Shown here: positions 19,515 to 27,282 of the stretch, in pieces
How positions within the stretch are numbered: position 1 is the stretch's first letter
How the letters are laid out: every line of letters begins with the position of its first letter
Source: an uncultured Pelagibacteraceae bacterium
GTDB lineage: Bacteria > Pseudomonadota > Alphaproteobacteria > Pelagibacterales > Pelagibacteraceae
Direction: 5' to 3'
DNA length: 43,898 bases
Assembly: GCA_902604695.1 (NCBI GenBank)
Contig: CACKZT010000007.1
Coordinates: 1-43,898 of the forward strand
The notes under the pieces: generated by a model
Told to the model about the DNA's origin: nothing
The model's input: the letters and a program-made list of their open reading frames with translations, nothing else
Databases searched by the model: none
Position numbers and translations under genes: made by a program

Positions 19515-20447
19515 ATGAAGATTTTATCTGGAACTAGTAATTTAAAACTAAGTCGAAATATCTCCAAACAACTTAAGCTAAAATTAGTAAACACAAATAT
19601 TAAAAGATTTGCTGACGGAGAAATTTACGTTGAGATTAACGAAAATATTAGAGGTAATAGTGTATTTGTAATTCAATCTACTTCAAATCCAGCAAATGAT
19701 AATTTAATGGAATTACTTTTAGTAATAGATGCTCTGAGAAGATCTTCTGCAAAAAATATAACAGCTGTGATACCTTATTTTGGTTATGCTAGACAAGACA
19801 GAAAAGTAGTTCCTAGAACGTCTATCTCAGCAAAAGTAGTTGCTAATTTAATTACTAACGCTGGCGCCCATAGAGTCGTAACTGTTGATTTGCATGCTGG
19901 ACAAATTCAAGGATTCTTTGATATGCCAGTTGATAACTTATTTACTACTCCACTCTTTGCAAGATATATTAAAAGGAAATTAAAAAGTAGAAAATTAATT
20001 TGTGTTTCTCCAGATGTTGGTGGAGTTCAAAGAACAAGAGGTCTAGCTACAAAAATAAAAGCCGAGCTTGCAATTATAGATAAAAGAAGACCAGCACCTG
20101 GAAAATCCCAAGTCATGAATATAATTGGAGATGTAAAAGGAAAGACATGTATAATTGTAGATGACATTATTGATAGTGGTGGTACCATCGTTAACGCGGT
20201 TGAGGCTTTAAAAAAAAGTGGAGCACAAGAAGTATATGTTTTTATTACACACGCAGTATTAAGTGGTGAAGCAGTCTCAAAGATTAAAAAGTCAAAAATT
20301 AAGAAACTTATTATTACCGATACGATTGATAATTCTCAAAAAATAAAAAATAACAACAAAATTGAGGTAATATCAATATCTTCTTTAATGGGAGAAGCTA
20401 TAAAAAGAATATCAAATTCAAACTCAGTATCAGATTTATTCAATTAA
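19515..20447 (+). CDS. prs: Ribose-phosphate pyrophosphokinase
   Basis: Makes PRPP from ribose 5-phosphate and ATP for nucleotide, His and Trp synthesis. The 310-residue protein has RFADGEIYVEINENIRG, YFGYARQDRK, the VTVDLHAGQIQGFF segment (about residues 127-140), SPDVGGVQRTRGLA and the PRPP-binding loop CIIVDDIIDSGGTIV. Class I, usual length. The start ATG at 19515 gives the standard N-terminus (KILSGTSNLKLS). It is followed by rplY after a 50-base gap that probably carries a promoter. Confidence 0.97.
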   Translation: MKILSGTSNLKLSRNISKQLKLKLVNTNIKRFADGEIYVEINENIRGNSVFVIQSTSNPANDNLMELLLVIDALRRSSAKNITAVIPYFGYARQDRKVVPRTSISAKVVANLITNAGAHRVVTVDLHAGQIQGFFDMPVDNLFTTPLFARYIKRKLKSRKLICVSPDVGGVQRTRGLATKIKAELAIIDKRRPAPGKSQVMNIIGDVKGKTCIIVDDIIDSGGTIVNAVEALKKSGAQEVYVFITHAVLSGEAVSKIKKSKIKKLIITDTIDNSQKIKNNNKIEVISISSLMGEAIKRISNSNSVSDLFN

Positions 20448-20450
20448 GAC

Positions 20451-20479
20451 TTGTTTTATTGTCAAAGTAGGTTTATATA
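20451..20479 (+). promoter_or_regulatory. Candidate promoter for rplY
   Basis: The 50-base gap between prs and rplY contains TTGTTT (20451-20456) and TATATA (20474-20479) with a 17-base spacer. The start point would be near 20486, giving a leader of about 12 bases with no clear ribosome-binding site. An independent promoter would fit the higher demand for a ribosomal protein. Confidence 0.35.
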
Positions 20480-20497
20480 GCTTTTTCAAATATTAAC

Positions 20498-21262
20498 ATG
20501 AATAATTTAAAAGCTATAAAAAGAGAAAAAGGTTCTTCTGGAGAAAATAAAAAGTTGAGAACTTCTGGTCTTATACCTGCAATACTTTACGGAGGAAAAG
20601 ATGAGAATGCCAAAATCTCAATTGATAAAAAATCAATATCAACTATTTTAAATAGTGACTCTTTCCTATCTACTGTCATAGAATTAGATATAGACGGAAA
20701 AAAACAAAAAGTTTTACCAAGAGAAGTAGCATACCATGTGGTTTCCGACGAACCAATTCATATAGATTTTATGAGAATTGTTTCCGGTAGTAAAATAACA
20801 ATTGAGATACCTGTTCAATTTAAAAATCACGAACAATCTCCAGGATTAAAGCGAGGAGGCGTGTTAAATATAGTAAGAAGAAAAATCGAATTAAAATGTC
20901 CAGCAGAAAATATTCCGGATGATATCATGATTGATTTAACTGGAACAGACATTGGAACTAGTATAAAAATTTCTACAGTAAAACTTCCCGAAAATGTCAC
21001 TCCAACCATAACTGGCAGAGACTTCGTTATAGCAACAGTTGCTGCTCCAACAGTTGTCAAAGAGCCAGAAAAACCTGCAGAAGGAGAAGTACCTGCAGAA
21101 GGAGCAGAGGGTGAAACACCTGCCGAAGGAGCTGATGCAGCACCAGCGAAAGATGGAGAGGCAGGTAAAAAAGATGAAAAAGGAAAAGAAGCTGCTACTA
21201 CAGGAGATAAAAAACCTGCTGAGAAAAAACCTGCTGAGAAAAAACCCGCTGAGAAAAAATAA
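20498..21262 (+). CDS. rplY: 50S ribosomal protein L25/CTC
   Basis: 5S rRNA-binding ribosomal protein of the long CTC type, 254 residues. The N-terminal L25 domain is clear (REKGSSGENKKLRTSGLIPAILYGG, IHIDFMRI), followed by the beta domain (EIPVQFKNHEQSPGLKRGGVLNIVRR, IMIDLTGTDIGTSIKIS). From about residue 185 the protein turns into a low-complexity Ala/Glu/Pro/Gly tail with repeated PAEG, then a basic tail of three KPAEK units. Such tails occur in other alphaproteobacterial L25 proteins. The tail is richer in Ala and Gly codons than the rest of the window. It is followed by pth after six bases. Confidence 0.95.
   Translation: MNNLKAIKREKGSSGENKKLRTSGLIPAILYGGKDENAKISIDKKSISTILNSDSFLSTVIELDIDGKKQKVLPREVAYHVVSDEPIHIDFMRIVSGSKITIEIPVQFKNHEQSPGLKRGGVLNIVRRKIELKCPAENIPDDIMIDLTGTDIGTSIKISTVKLPENVTPTITGRDFVIATVAAPTVVKEPEKPAEGEVPAEGAEGETPAEGADAAPAKDGEAGKKDEKGKEAATTGDKKPAEKKPAEKKPAEKK
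21209..21259 (+). repeat. 15-bp tandem repeat in the rplY tail
   Basis: Three tandem copies of a 15-bp unit (six A's, then CCTGCTGAG or CCCGCTGAG), plus a terminal A6, encode the KPAEK repeats that end L25. One synonymous change is present in the third copy. The near-identity of the copies suggests recent expansion by slippage. Confidence 0.9.
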
Positions 21263-21268
21263 TTTTTT

Positions 21269-21841
21269 ATGCTTTTACTTGTTGGATTAGGAAATCCTGG
21301 ACCAAATAACATCAACAATCGTCATAACATAGGATTTAAAATAATTGATGCTATTAATCAGCATTTCAAACTTTCAAAGCAAAAGCCGAAATTTAAAGGA
21401 CTTTTAACTACTGGTAATATTGATGAAAAAAAAGTTTATGCAATCAAACCTCTTACATTCATGAATAATTCAGGGACTGCAGTAAAGGAGTTGATAGATT
21501 ATTTTAAAATTGATGCAAAGAATGTAATTGTTTTTCATGATGATTTAGATATTGATTTTGGAAAAATAAAGGCAAAGTTCGGAGGAAGTAGCGCTGGACA
21601 TAACGGAATAGAGTCTATCGATAAATTTATAGGAAAAGATTATTCAAGAGTAAGAGTTGGCATTGGTCATCCAAAAGAAAAGAAAAGAGTAAATAATCAT
21701 GTGCTCGAAGACTTTAAAGAAGATGAGGAAGAAAGAATTAAGGAAATAACAGAAAATATTGTAAAACAAGTTCCAACACTTATTGAAAAAAAAATAGATT
21801 TATTTTCAAGTAAAGTAAATCAAAATCTAGATGGGATTTAA
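21269..21841 (+). CDS. pth: Peptidyl-tRNA hydrolase
   Basis: Releases tRNA from peptidyl-tRNAs that drop off the ribosome. The 190-residue protein has GLGNPGPNNINNRHNIGF with catalytic His near residue 20, KPLTFMNNSG with the conserved Asn, VFHDDLDIDFGKIK with the catalytic Asp, and GGSSAGHNGIESI. It lies in the conserved alphaproteobacterial order prs-rplY-pth-ychF and overlaps ychF by 11 bases. Confidence 0.97.
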   Translation: MLLLVGLGNPGPNNINNRHNIGFKIIDAINQHFKLSKQKPKFKGLLTTGNIDEKKVYAIKPLTFMNNSGTAVKELIDYFKIDAKNVIVFHDDLDIDFGKIKAKFGGSSAGHNGIESIDKFIGKDYSRVRVGIGHPKEKKRVNNHVLEDFKEDEEERIKEITENIVKQVPTLIEKKIDLFSSKVNQNLDGI

Positions 21842-22901
21842 ATGTGGTATTGTTGGACTTCCAAATGTTGGCAAGTCTACTTTATTTAATGCACTAACGG
21901 CTTCAAAAAATGCTGAGGCAGCAAACTTTCCTTTTTGTACGATAGATCCTAATATTGGCATTGTAGATGTTGTTGATAAAAGGTTAGATCAATTATCAAA
22001 ATTATCAAATTCAAAAAAAAAGGTTTATACAAACATTACCTTTGTAGATATTGCTGGTTTAGTAAAAGGCGCTTCGAAAGGAGAAGGTTTGGGTAATAAA
22101 TTTCTTTCTCATATAAGAGAAGTTGACGCGATAATACATTTAGTGAGATGCTTTGAATCAGATAAAATTACACATGTTAATTCTGAAATAAACCCTTTGA
22201 GTGACTTAGAAACTATTAGAACAGAAATTTTACTTTCTGATATCGATTTAATACAGAAGAAACTCGAAAAGAGTAAAAAAAAACTTCTTAAAGAGAAGGA
22301 GATCAAATTACTCGAAGATAAATTAGATCAACTAAATAAAGGTAAAGAAGAGTCTCCAAATAATAATGAAGAGAGAAAATTTTTATCACGCGCAGGTTTA
22401 TTAAGTATAAAACCCAAAATTATTGTATGTAATGTTGATGAAGAAAGTTTAGCAACAGGAAATAGTTTTACAGAAATAGTTAAATCAAAATTTTCAAATG
22501 AAAAAATTATAACAATTTGTGCAGATATTGAAGATCAAATTATGGGTTTAAATAAAGATGAAAGAGAAACGTTTATGAAAGAAATTGGACTAAATAAAAC
22601 TGGTCTAAACCAATTAATAAGAGAGGGATATGATCTTTTAAATTTAGATACTTTTTTTACTTCTGGCCCAGAGGAAAGTAGAGCTTGGACAATTACAAAA
22701 AACACTTTAGCTCCGAAAGCAGCAAGTGTTATACATACTGATTTTGAAAAGAATTTTATCAGAGCTGAAGCTGTTACATGTGAAGATTTTATTAAATTTG
22801 GTAGCGCTGAAAAATGTAAAGAAAATGGTAAATTGAGAATAGAGGGTAAAGATTATGTCGTTAAAGATGGAGATGTTTTATACTTCAGAGTCAATCCTTG
22901 A
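21831..22901 (+). CDS. ychF: Ribosome-associated ATPase YchF
   Basis: OBG-type P-loop NTPase that prefers ATP (YchF/OLA1). The 356-residue protein has Walker A GLPNVGKST near the N-terminus, FVDIAGLVKGASKGEGLGNKFL (switch II region), the NVDE in place of the GTP-specifying NKxD, and a C-terminal TGS domain ([56 protein letters not shown]). It overlaps pth at the start and runs 24 bases into the end of petC on the other strand. Confidence 0.97.
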   Translation: MGFKCGIVGLPNVGKSTLFNALTASKNAEAANFPFCTIDPNIGIVDVVDKRLDQLSKLSNSKKKVYTNITFVDIAGLVKGASKGEGLGNKFLSHIREVDAIIHLVRCFESDKITHVNSEINPLSDLETIRTEILLSDIDLIQKKLEKSKKKLLKEKEIKLLEDKLDQLNKGKEESPNNNEERKFLSRAGLLSIKPKIIVCNVDEESLATGNSFTEIVKSKFSNEKIITICADIEDQIMGLNKDERETFMKEIGLNKTGLNQLIREGYDLLNLDTFFTSGPEESRAWTITKNTLAPKAASVIHTDFEKNFIRAEAVTCEDFIKFGSAEKCKENGKLRIEGKDYVVKDGDVLYFRVNP

Positions 22902-23660
22902 CCAAATTCTTCTCATACTTAAATACACTAAGATAGTCAAAAGTATTAAATAGATTAAAACTTTTACCCCAGTTTTATGTCTTTCTTCAAGTTCTGGTTC
23001 AGCCGCCCAAGAAAGAAATGTCGTTACGTCTTTTGCCATTTGATCTACTGATGCTTGGGTTCCGTCAGTGTATTCCACGATACCCTCTAGTAATGGTGCT
23101 GACATTTTAATCTTATTTCCTATCATATATTTATTATAATAAACTCCTGGATCTAAAATCATTCCAGCAGGTGGATCTTCATATCCTACCAAAACTGAAT
23201 AAATATAATTAGCCCCTCCTGGTCTAGCTTTAACTAAAACAGACATATCAGGCGGATAGGCTCCACCATTAGCTACAGTAGATGCATTTACATTAGGATA
23301 TGGACTTTTAAATTTATCTGAAGGTCTACCTGGCCTAGTAAACATTTCTCCTTGACTATCTGGACCATCTGTAATTTCAACACTTGCTGCAATTGCTTTT
23401 ACTTCTTCCTCTGAAAATTCGGGTCCACCAGGTTCTCCTAGATTTCTGTAACTTAAATATTGCATTGAATGGCAAGATGAACAAACTTCTTTATAAACCT
23501 GAAATCCTCGTTGAAGTGAGTTTCTATCAAATTTACCTGTCAAACCTTTAAAGCTCCAATTTACTTCCAGAAGTTCGTTTTGCTCAGCGCTATTTATTGT
23601 TTTTGGAAAAATAATAATTATTAAAATAATAAATATTTTTACTAGCTTAAATTTTTCCAT
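22878..23660 (-). CDS. petC: Cytochrome c1 of the bc1 complex
   Basis: Membrane-anchored cytochrome of complex III. From ATG 23660 the protein is 260 residues: a signal peptide ([18 protein letters not shown]), the heme motif C60-SSC63-H64, RNLGEPGG, a [17 protein letters not shown] segment, and a candidate axial Met in [11 protein letters not shown]-terminal anchor ([16 protein letters not shown]) precedes the basic end. A start at 23714 would put 18 extra residues before the signal peptide and deeper into petB. It overlaps petB by 14 bases and ychF by 24 bases (convergent). Confidence 0.95.
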   Translation of the reverse strand: MEKFKLVKIFIILIIIIFPKTINSAEQNELLEVNWSFKGLTGKFDRNSLQRGFQVYKEVCSSCHSMQYLSYRNLGEPGGPEFSEEEVKAIAASVEITDGPDSQGEMFTRPGRPSDKFKSPYPNVNASTVANGGAYPPDMSVLVKARPGGANYIYSVLVGYEDPPAGMILDPGVYYNKYMIGNKIKMSAPLLEGIVEYTDGTQASVDQMAKDVTTFLSWAAEPELEERHKTGVKVLIYLILLTILVYLSMRRIWSRIDSEV

Positions 23661-24906
23661 TATCTTTCTTTGCAAGAGAAGGTTCTGCACCACCAGATAA
23701 AACTGGTTCGGCAATACTTACTGGGATAGGGTCGGTTTTTTCTAAAAGACCAACAACGGGTAAAATTACTATAAAATGTAAGAAGTAGTAAATTGTTCCT
23801 ACTCTTGCTAAAACTAAATAAATACCTTCTGCAGGCATAGCTCCCATGTATCCAAGCATTAAAACATCAATTACAAAAATCCAATAAAACTGCTTGTATA
23901 CTGGTCTAAATACTGCCGATCTTACTTTAGAAGTGTCAAGCCATGGAAGTACAAATAAAATAAAAATAGCTCCAAACATTAAAATGACCCCTCCTAATTT
24001 ATCTGGCACAGATCTTAGAATTGCATAAAACGGAAGAAGATACCATTCTGGAACTATGTGAGCCGGTGTAACCATAGGATTAGCTTGAATGTAGTTATCG
24101 GAATGACCTAATACATTAGGAGCGAAAAAAACAAAACCGGCAAATATAATCATAAACATTAATAATGCAAAGGCATCTTTTATAGTTATATATGGGTGGA
24201 AAGGAACTGTATCTTTTGAAGGTTTTTTAATATCAATACCTACTGGATTATTATTACCTGGGACATGTAATGCCCATATATGTAAAACTACCAAACCTAA
24301 TATCAAAAAAGGTAGGAGATAATGTAAACTAAAAAATCTATTTAAAGTTGGATTATCTACTGAGTAAGCTCCCCACAACCAAGTTGTTATGCTCTCTCCA
24401 ACTAAAGGAATAGCACTAAAAAGATTTGTTATTACCGTTGCTCCCCAAAAGCTCATTTGACCCCACGGTAAAACGTATCCCATAAAAGCAGCTGCCATCA
24501 TTAATAAATATATTAATAGTCCTATTATCCAAATAACTTCTCTGGGTGACTTATATGAACCGTAAAATAAAGATCTAAAAATATGAATATAAACAGCCAA
24601 GAAAAACATTGAAGCTCCATTGCTATGAATATATCTTATTAACCAACCGTAGTTTACATTTCGCATTATATGTTCAACACTAGCAAAGGCTAAATCGGCA
24701 TGAGCAACGTAGTGCATTGCCAAAACAATTCCCGTTATTATTTGTGTAAGCAAACAAAAAGTTAAAATACCACCAAATGTCCACCAGTAATTTAAATTTT
24801 TTGGTGTAGGATAGTCTGTTAAATGTGATGCTAAAGATAACAAAGGTAGTCTATCATTAAACCATTTGCCAGCTTTTGATTTTGGAATGTAATCGTGTTC
24901 ACTCAT
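23647..24906 (-). CDS. petB: Cytochrome b of the bc1 complex
   Basis: Quinol-oxidising core subunit of complex III with two b hemes, 419 residues. Visible landmarks: [50 protein letters not shown] (Qo region), the paired heme-ligand histidines in the second and fourth helices ([11 protein letters not shown] with HIFR, and [21 protein letters not shown]), the [22 protein letters not shown] segment with the Qo PEWY motif, and eight or so membrane helices. Middle gene of petABC; six bases after petA. Confidence 0.97.
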   Translation of the reverse strand: MSEHDYIPKSKAGKWFNDRLPLLSLASHLTDYPTPKNLNYWWTFGGILTFCLLTQIITGIVLAMHYVAHADLAFASVEHIMRNVNYGWLIRYIHSNGASMFFLAVYIHIFRSLFYGSYKSPREVIWIIGLLIYLLMMAAAFMGYVLPWGQMSFWGATVITNLFSAIPLVGESITTWLWGAYSVDNPTLNRFFSLHYLLPFLILGLVVLHIWALHVPGNNNPVGIDIKKPSKDTVPFHPYITIKDAFALLMFMIIFAGFVFFAPNVLGHSDNYIQANPMVTPAHIVPEWYLLPFYAILRSVPDKLGGVILMFGAIFILFVLPWLDTSKVRSAVFRPVYKQFYWIFVIDVLMLGYMGAMPAEGIYLVLARVGTIYYFLHFIVILPVVGLLEKTDPIPVSIAEPVLSGGAEPSLAKKDNGKI

Positions 24907-24912
24907 AAATTT

Positions 24913-25434
24913 TTATCCTATCTTAATTATATTACTATTAACAAATTCATATTTTGGTATTTCCATGTTCTTTGGTGCAGGACCCTTTCTTATTCTTCCG
25001 GAAACATCATAGTGAGATCCATGGCAAGGACAGAACCAACCATTGTAATCTCCCTTGTCCGAAAGAGGAACGCATCCTAAATGAGTACAAACACCCAACA
25101 TAACTAACCACTCATCTTTACCATCTTTTACTCTATCTTCGTCTTTTTGAGGATCTGGTAAATCATTAAGAGCAACTGATCTAGCTTCAGCTATTTCTTC
25201 GTTAGTTCTTCTTTTTAAAAAAACTGGTTTTCCTCTCCATAAAACTGTAATTGATTTTCCAGGTTCAACCTGACTTACATCTACTTCAGTGGTTGCAAGT
25301 GCTTGTTGAGCTTTATCTGGATTCATTTGATCTATTAAAGGCCAAATTATAGCTCCAACACCCACAGCTCCAACTGTATAGCTTGCCGTAAATAAGAAAT
25401 CTCTTCTATTAGTTTTTTTTTCTGGTTTATCCAT
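24913..25434 (-). CDS. petA: Rieske iron-sulfur protein of the bc1 complex
   Basis: 2Fe-2S subunit that passes electrons from quinol to cytochrome c1. The 173-residue protein starts with a twin-arginine motif (NRRDFLF, from residue 9) and a membrane anchor (TVGAVGVGAIIWPLI). Cluster ligands are C116-T-H118 with C121, and C135-P-C137-H138, in the boxes CTHLGC and CPCHGSH. First gene of the petABC operon on the minus strand, with a predicted promoter shared back to back with trmL. Confidence 0.97.
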   Translation of the reverse strand: MDKPEKKTNRRDFLFTASYTVGAVGVGAIIWPLIDQMNPDKAQQALATTEVDVSQVEPGKSITVLWRGKPVFLKRRTNEEIAEARSVALNDLPDPQKDEDRVKDGKDEWLVMLGVCTHLGCVPLSDKGDYNGWFCPCHGSHYDVSGRIRKGPAPKNMEIPKYEFVNSNIIKIG

Positions 25435-25467
25435 ATAAGATACTTACTATGTTAATACTTAAATAAA

Positions 25468-25495
25468 ACTATAATTTAATTTTTCCAGGGTTCAA
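25468..25495 (-). promoter_or_regulatory. Predicted promoter of petABC
   Basis: Reading the minus strand, TTGAAC (25495 to 25490) and TATAGT (25473 to 25468) are separated by 16 bases. Each has five of six consensus bases. The start point would be near 25461, leaving a leader of about 27 bases before the petA ATG. Confidence 0.45.
25470..25475 (+). promoter_or_regulatory. Predicted -10 element for trmL
   Basis: An exact TATAAT on the plus strand overlaps the petA -10 on the other strand by four bases. No good -35 is seen upstream. The two promoters would therefore compete for polymerase. Confidence 0.35.
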
Positions 25496-25496
25496 A

Positions 25497-25526
25497 ATGA
25501 CACATAAATTAAGCAAAAATGATTGA
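25497..25526 (+). CDS. Possible nine-codon leader peptide before trmL
   Basis: An ATG at 25497 lies six bases after AGGG (25487-25490), one of the better ribosome-binding sites in the window, and opens a nine-codon frame (MTHKLSKND) that stops at 25524-25526, just past the trmL ATG at 25519. trmL itself has no obvious binding site. The arrangement could couple trmL translation to the small frame. There is no evidence that the peptide itself matters. Confidence 0.25.
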   Translation: MTHKLSKND

Positions 25527-25968
25527 CATAGCTCTTTATCAACCGGATATTCCTCAAAATACTGCTGCTATTATTAGGCTGGGAGCTTGTTTGAGACTAA
25601 AAGTCCATATTATTGAGCCTTGCAGCTTCAGTCTTGAAGACAAAAGATTTAAAAGGGTTGTAATGGATTACGATAAATTTACTAAAATTTTTAAATACGG
25701 CAATTTTTTAGATTTTAAAGAAAAAAATTCTAAATCTAGAATTATTTTACTTACAACTAAAGCGACTAAAAATTACTTAAATTTTAAATTTAAAAAAAAT
25801 GATATATTGTTATTTGGAAGAGAAAGTGCAGGAGTTCCTGAAAGTATTCATATCGACACTAAAGTTAAAATTAAGATACCGCTACAAAAAAAGGTTAGAT
25901 CTCTTAATGTGGCAATGAGTGTGGCAATAGCCTCTTCAGAAGCAATAAGACAATTAGAAAATAAATGA
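25519..25968 (+). CDS. trmL: tRNA (cytidine(34)-2'-O)-methyltransferase
   Basis: SPOUT-class enzyme that methylates the wobble ribose of tRNA-Leu species. The 149-residue protein matches the family length and shows ALYQPDIPQNTAAIIRLGACLRLKVHIIEP at the N-terminus, and the trefoil-knot motifs DILLFGRESAGVPE and KIKIPLQKKVRSLNVAMSVAIASSEAIRQL at the C-terminus. It overlaps hemF by four bases (ATGA). Confidence 0.95.
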   Translation: MIDIALYQPDIPQNTAAIIRLGACLRLKVHIIEPCSFSLEDKRFKRVVMDYDKFTKIFKYGNFLDFKEKNSKSRIILLTTKATKNYLNFKFKKNDILLFGRESAGVPESIHIDTKVKIKIPLQKKVRSLNVAMSVAIASSEAIRQLENK

Positions 25969-26804
25969 TTAAAGATATTGAAGTTAAAAAAAAATTATCA
26001 AGTAGGTGGTTTGAATATTTACAATCAGAAATTTGTAAACAGTTTGAATTGCTTGAAAAAAAAGTATCAAAAAAAAGTAAAGTATTTAAAAAAAGAATTT
26101 GGCATAAAAAAAATAAAGAAGAAGGTGGAGGAATTTCTTATATTCTAGAAAATGGAAATATTTTTGATAAGGTTGGAGTTAACAAATCTACAGTATCTGG
26201 AAAATTTCAAAAAAAATTTAGATCCAAAATAATGGGAGCAGAAAAAAATGGTCAATACTGGGCGTCAGGTATTTCTGTAGTTGCACATATGAAGAATCCA
26301 AAAATGCCTGCGGTTCATTTTAACACAAGATTTATCGTAACTTCAAAAAGTTGGTTTGGAGGTGGGATTGATGTCACACAAAGTTTTAAGGATAAGAAAG
26401 AAAGAAAAGAACTAAATAAGAAATTATTTAGAATTTGTAAGATTAATAACAAAAATTACCAAAATTATAGAAAATGGTGTGACAAATATTTTTTTCTTCC
26501 TCATAGAAATGAAATACGAGGAATAGGGGGGCTATTTTTTGACTATGAAAGAGATAACTGGGAAAATAATTTTAACTTTGTAAGAAATGTTGGTATCGGT
26601 TTTTTAGATATAACTAAAAAAATTATTTTGAAAAAGATTAATGTTAAATGGAACACTAAAGATAAAGAAAAACAATTTTTAAAAAGAGGAAGATATGTTG
26701 AATTTAATCTTTTGTATGATAGAGGTACAAAGTTTGGGTTAAATTCTGGAGGAAACGTAGAAGCTATTTTTATGTCATTACCTCCGAATGCGAAATGGAA
26801 ATAA
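25965..26804 (+). CDS. hemF: Oxygen-dependent coproporphyrinogen III oxidase
   Basis: Heme pathway enzyme that decarboxylates coproporphyrinogen III using O2, so the cell makes heme aerobically. The 279-residue protein has WHKKNKEEGGGISYILENGNIFDKVGVN, the GISVVAHMKNPKMPAVHFNTRFIV segment, WFGGGIDVT, FFLPHRNEIRGIGGLFFDY and RGRYVEFNLLYDRGTKFGLNSGGNVEAIFMSLPP. It is slightly shorter than the E. coli enzyme. It sits between trmL and greA, one base before the greA ATG. Confidence 0.97.
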   Translation: MIKDIEVKKKLSSRWFEYLQSEICKQFELLEKKVSKKSKVFKKRIWHKKNKEEGGGISYILENGNIFDKVGVNKSTVSGKFQKKFRSKIMGAEKNGQYWASGISVVAHMKNPKMPAVHFNTRFIVTSKSWFGGGIDVTQSFKDKKERKELNKKLFRICKINNKNYQNYRKWCDKYFFLPHRNEIRGIGGLFFDYERDNWENNFNFVRNVGIGFLDITKKIILKKINVKWNTKDKEKQFLKRGRYVEFNLLYDRGTKFGLNSGGNVEAIFMSLPPNAKWK

Positions 26805-26805
26805 A

Positions 26806-27282
26806 ATGGATAAAGAGCCAATAACAGTTTTGGGTTTAGAAAAATTAAAAATTGAACTAGATAATTTGAAAAATGTTAAAAGGCCCCAAGTTGTTGCCGC
26901 AATAGCTGAAGCAAGATCTCATGGTGATTTAAAAGAAAACGCAGAATATCATGCAGCAAAAGAACAACAAGCACAAATAGAAAGTAGAGTAATCTATATT
27001 AATGATACTATAGCTAGAGCAAATGTTATTGATGTAACAAAGATTGAAAATAATGGAAATGTAATTTTTGGATCTACTGTTACTGTTTTAGATCTAGAGT
27101 CAGAAAAAAAAACTGTTTATAAACTTGTTGGGAAAGATGAGGCCGACATTGCAAAAAATTATATCTTTTTTAAATCTCCAATAGGAAAATCTTTGATTGG
27201 AAAAAAATCAAAAGATTTAGTTTCTGTGGCAACTCCTTCTGGTGAGAGAAATTTTGAGATATTAAATGTGCAATACGTCTAG
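26806..27282 (+). CDS. greA: Transcription elongation factor GreA
   Basis: Binds the RNA polymerase secondary channel and stimulates cleavage of backtracked transcripts. The 158-residue protein (ATG 26806) has the N-terminal coiled coil with the basic and acidic tip (ARSHGDLKENAEYHAAKEQQAQIESRV) and the C-terminal FKBP-like domain (FGSTVTVLDLESEK, SPIGKSLIGKKSKDLVSVATPSGERNFEIL). A start at 26788 would overlap hemF and add six residues. Its TAG shares the CTAG palindrome with the stop of the convergent cca gene. Confidence 0.97.
   Translation: MDKEPITVLGLEKLKIELDNLKNVKRPQVVAAIAEARSHGDLKENAEYHAAKEQQAQIESRVIYINDTIARANVIDVTKIENNGNVIFGSTVTVLDLESEKKTVYKLVGKDEADIAKNYIFFKSPIGKSLIGKKSKDLVSVATPSGERNFEILNVQYV

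Noticed and set aside
21209-21259. A possible short CRISPR-like array.
   Set aside because: The 15-bp units are tandem with no spacers and encode the L25 tail in frame.
20827-21318. A 163-codon open frame on the minus strand across the rplY tail.
   Set aside because: Its repetitive FFSAG and SAGTSPSA sequence is the antisense shadow of the KPAEK and PAEG repeats; no start site or family is seen.
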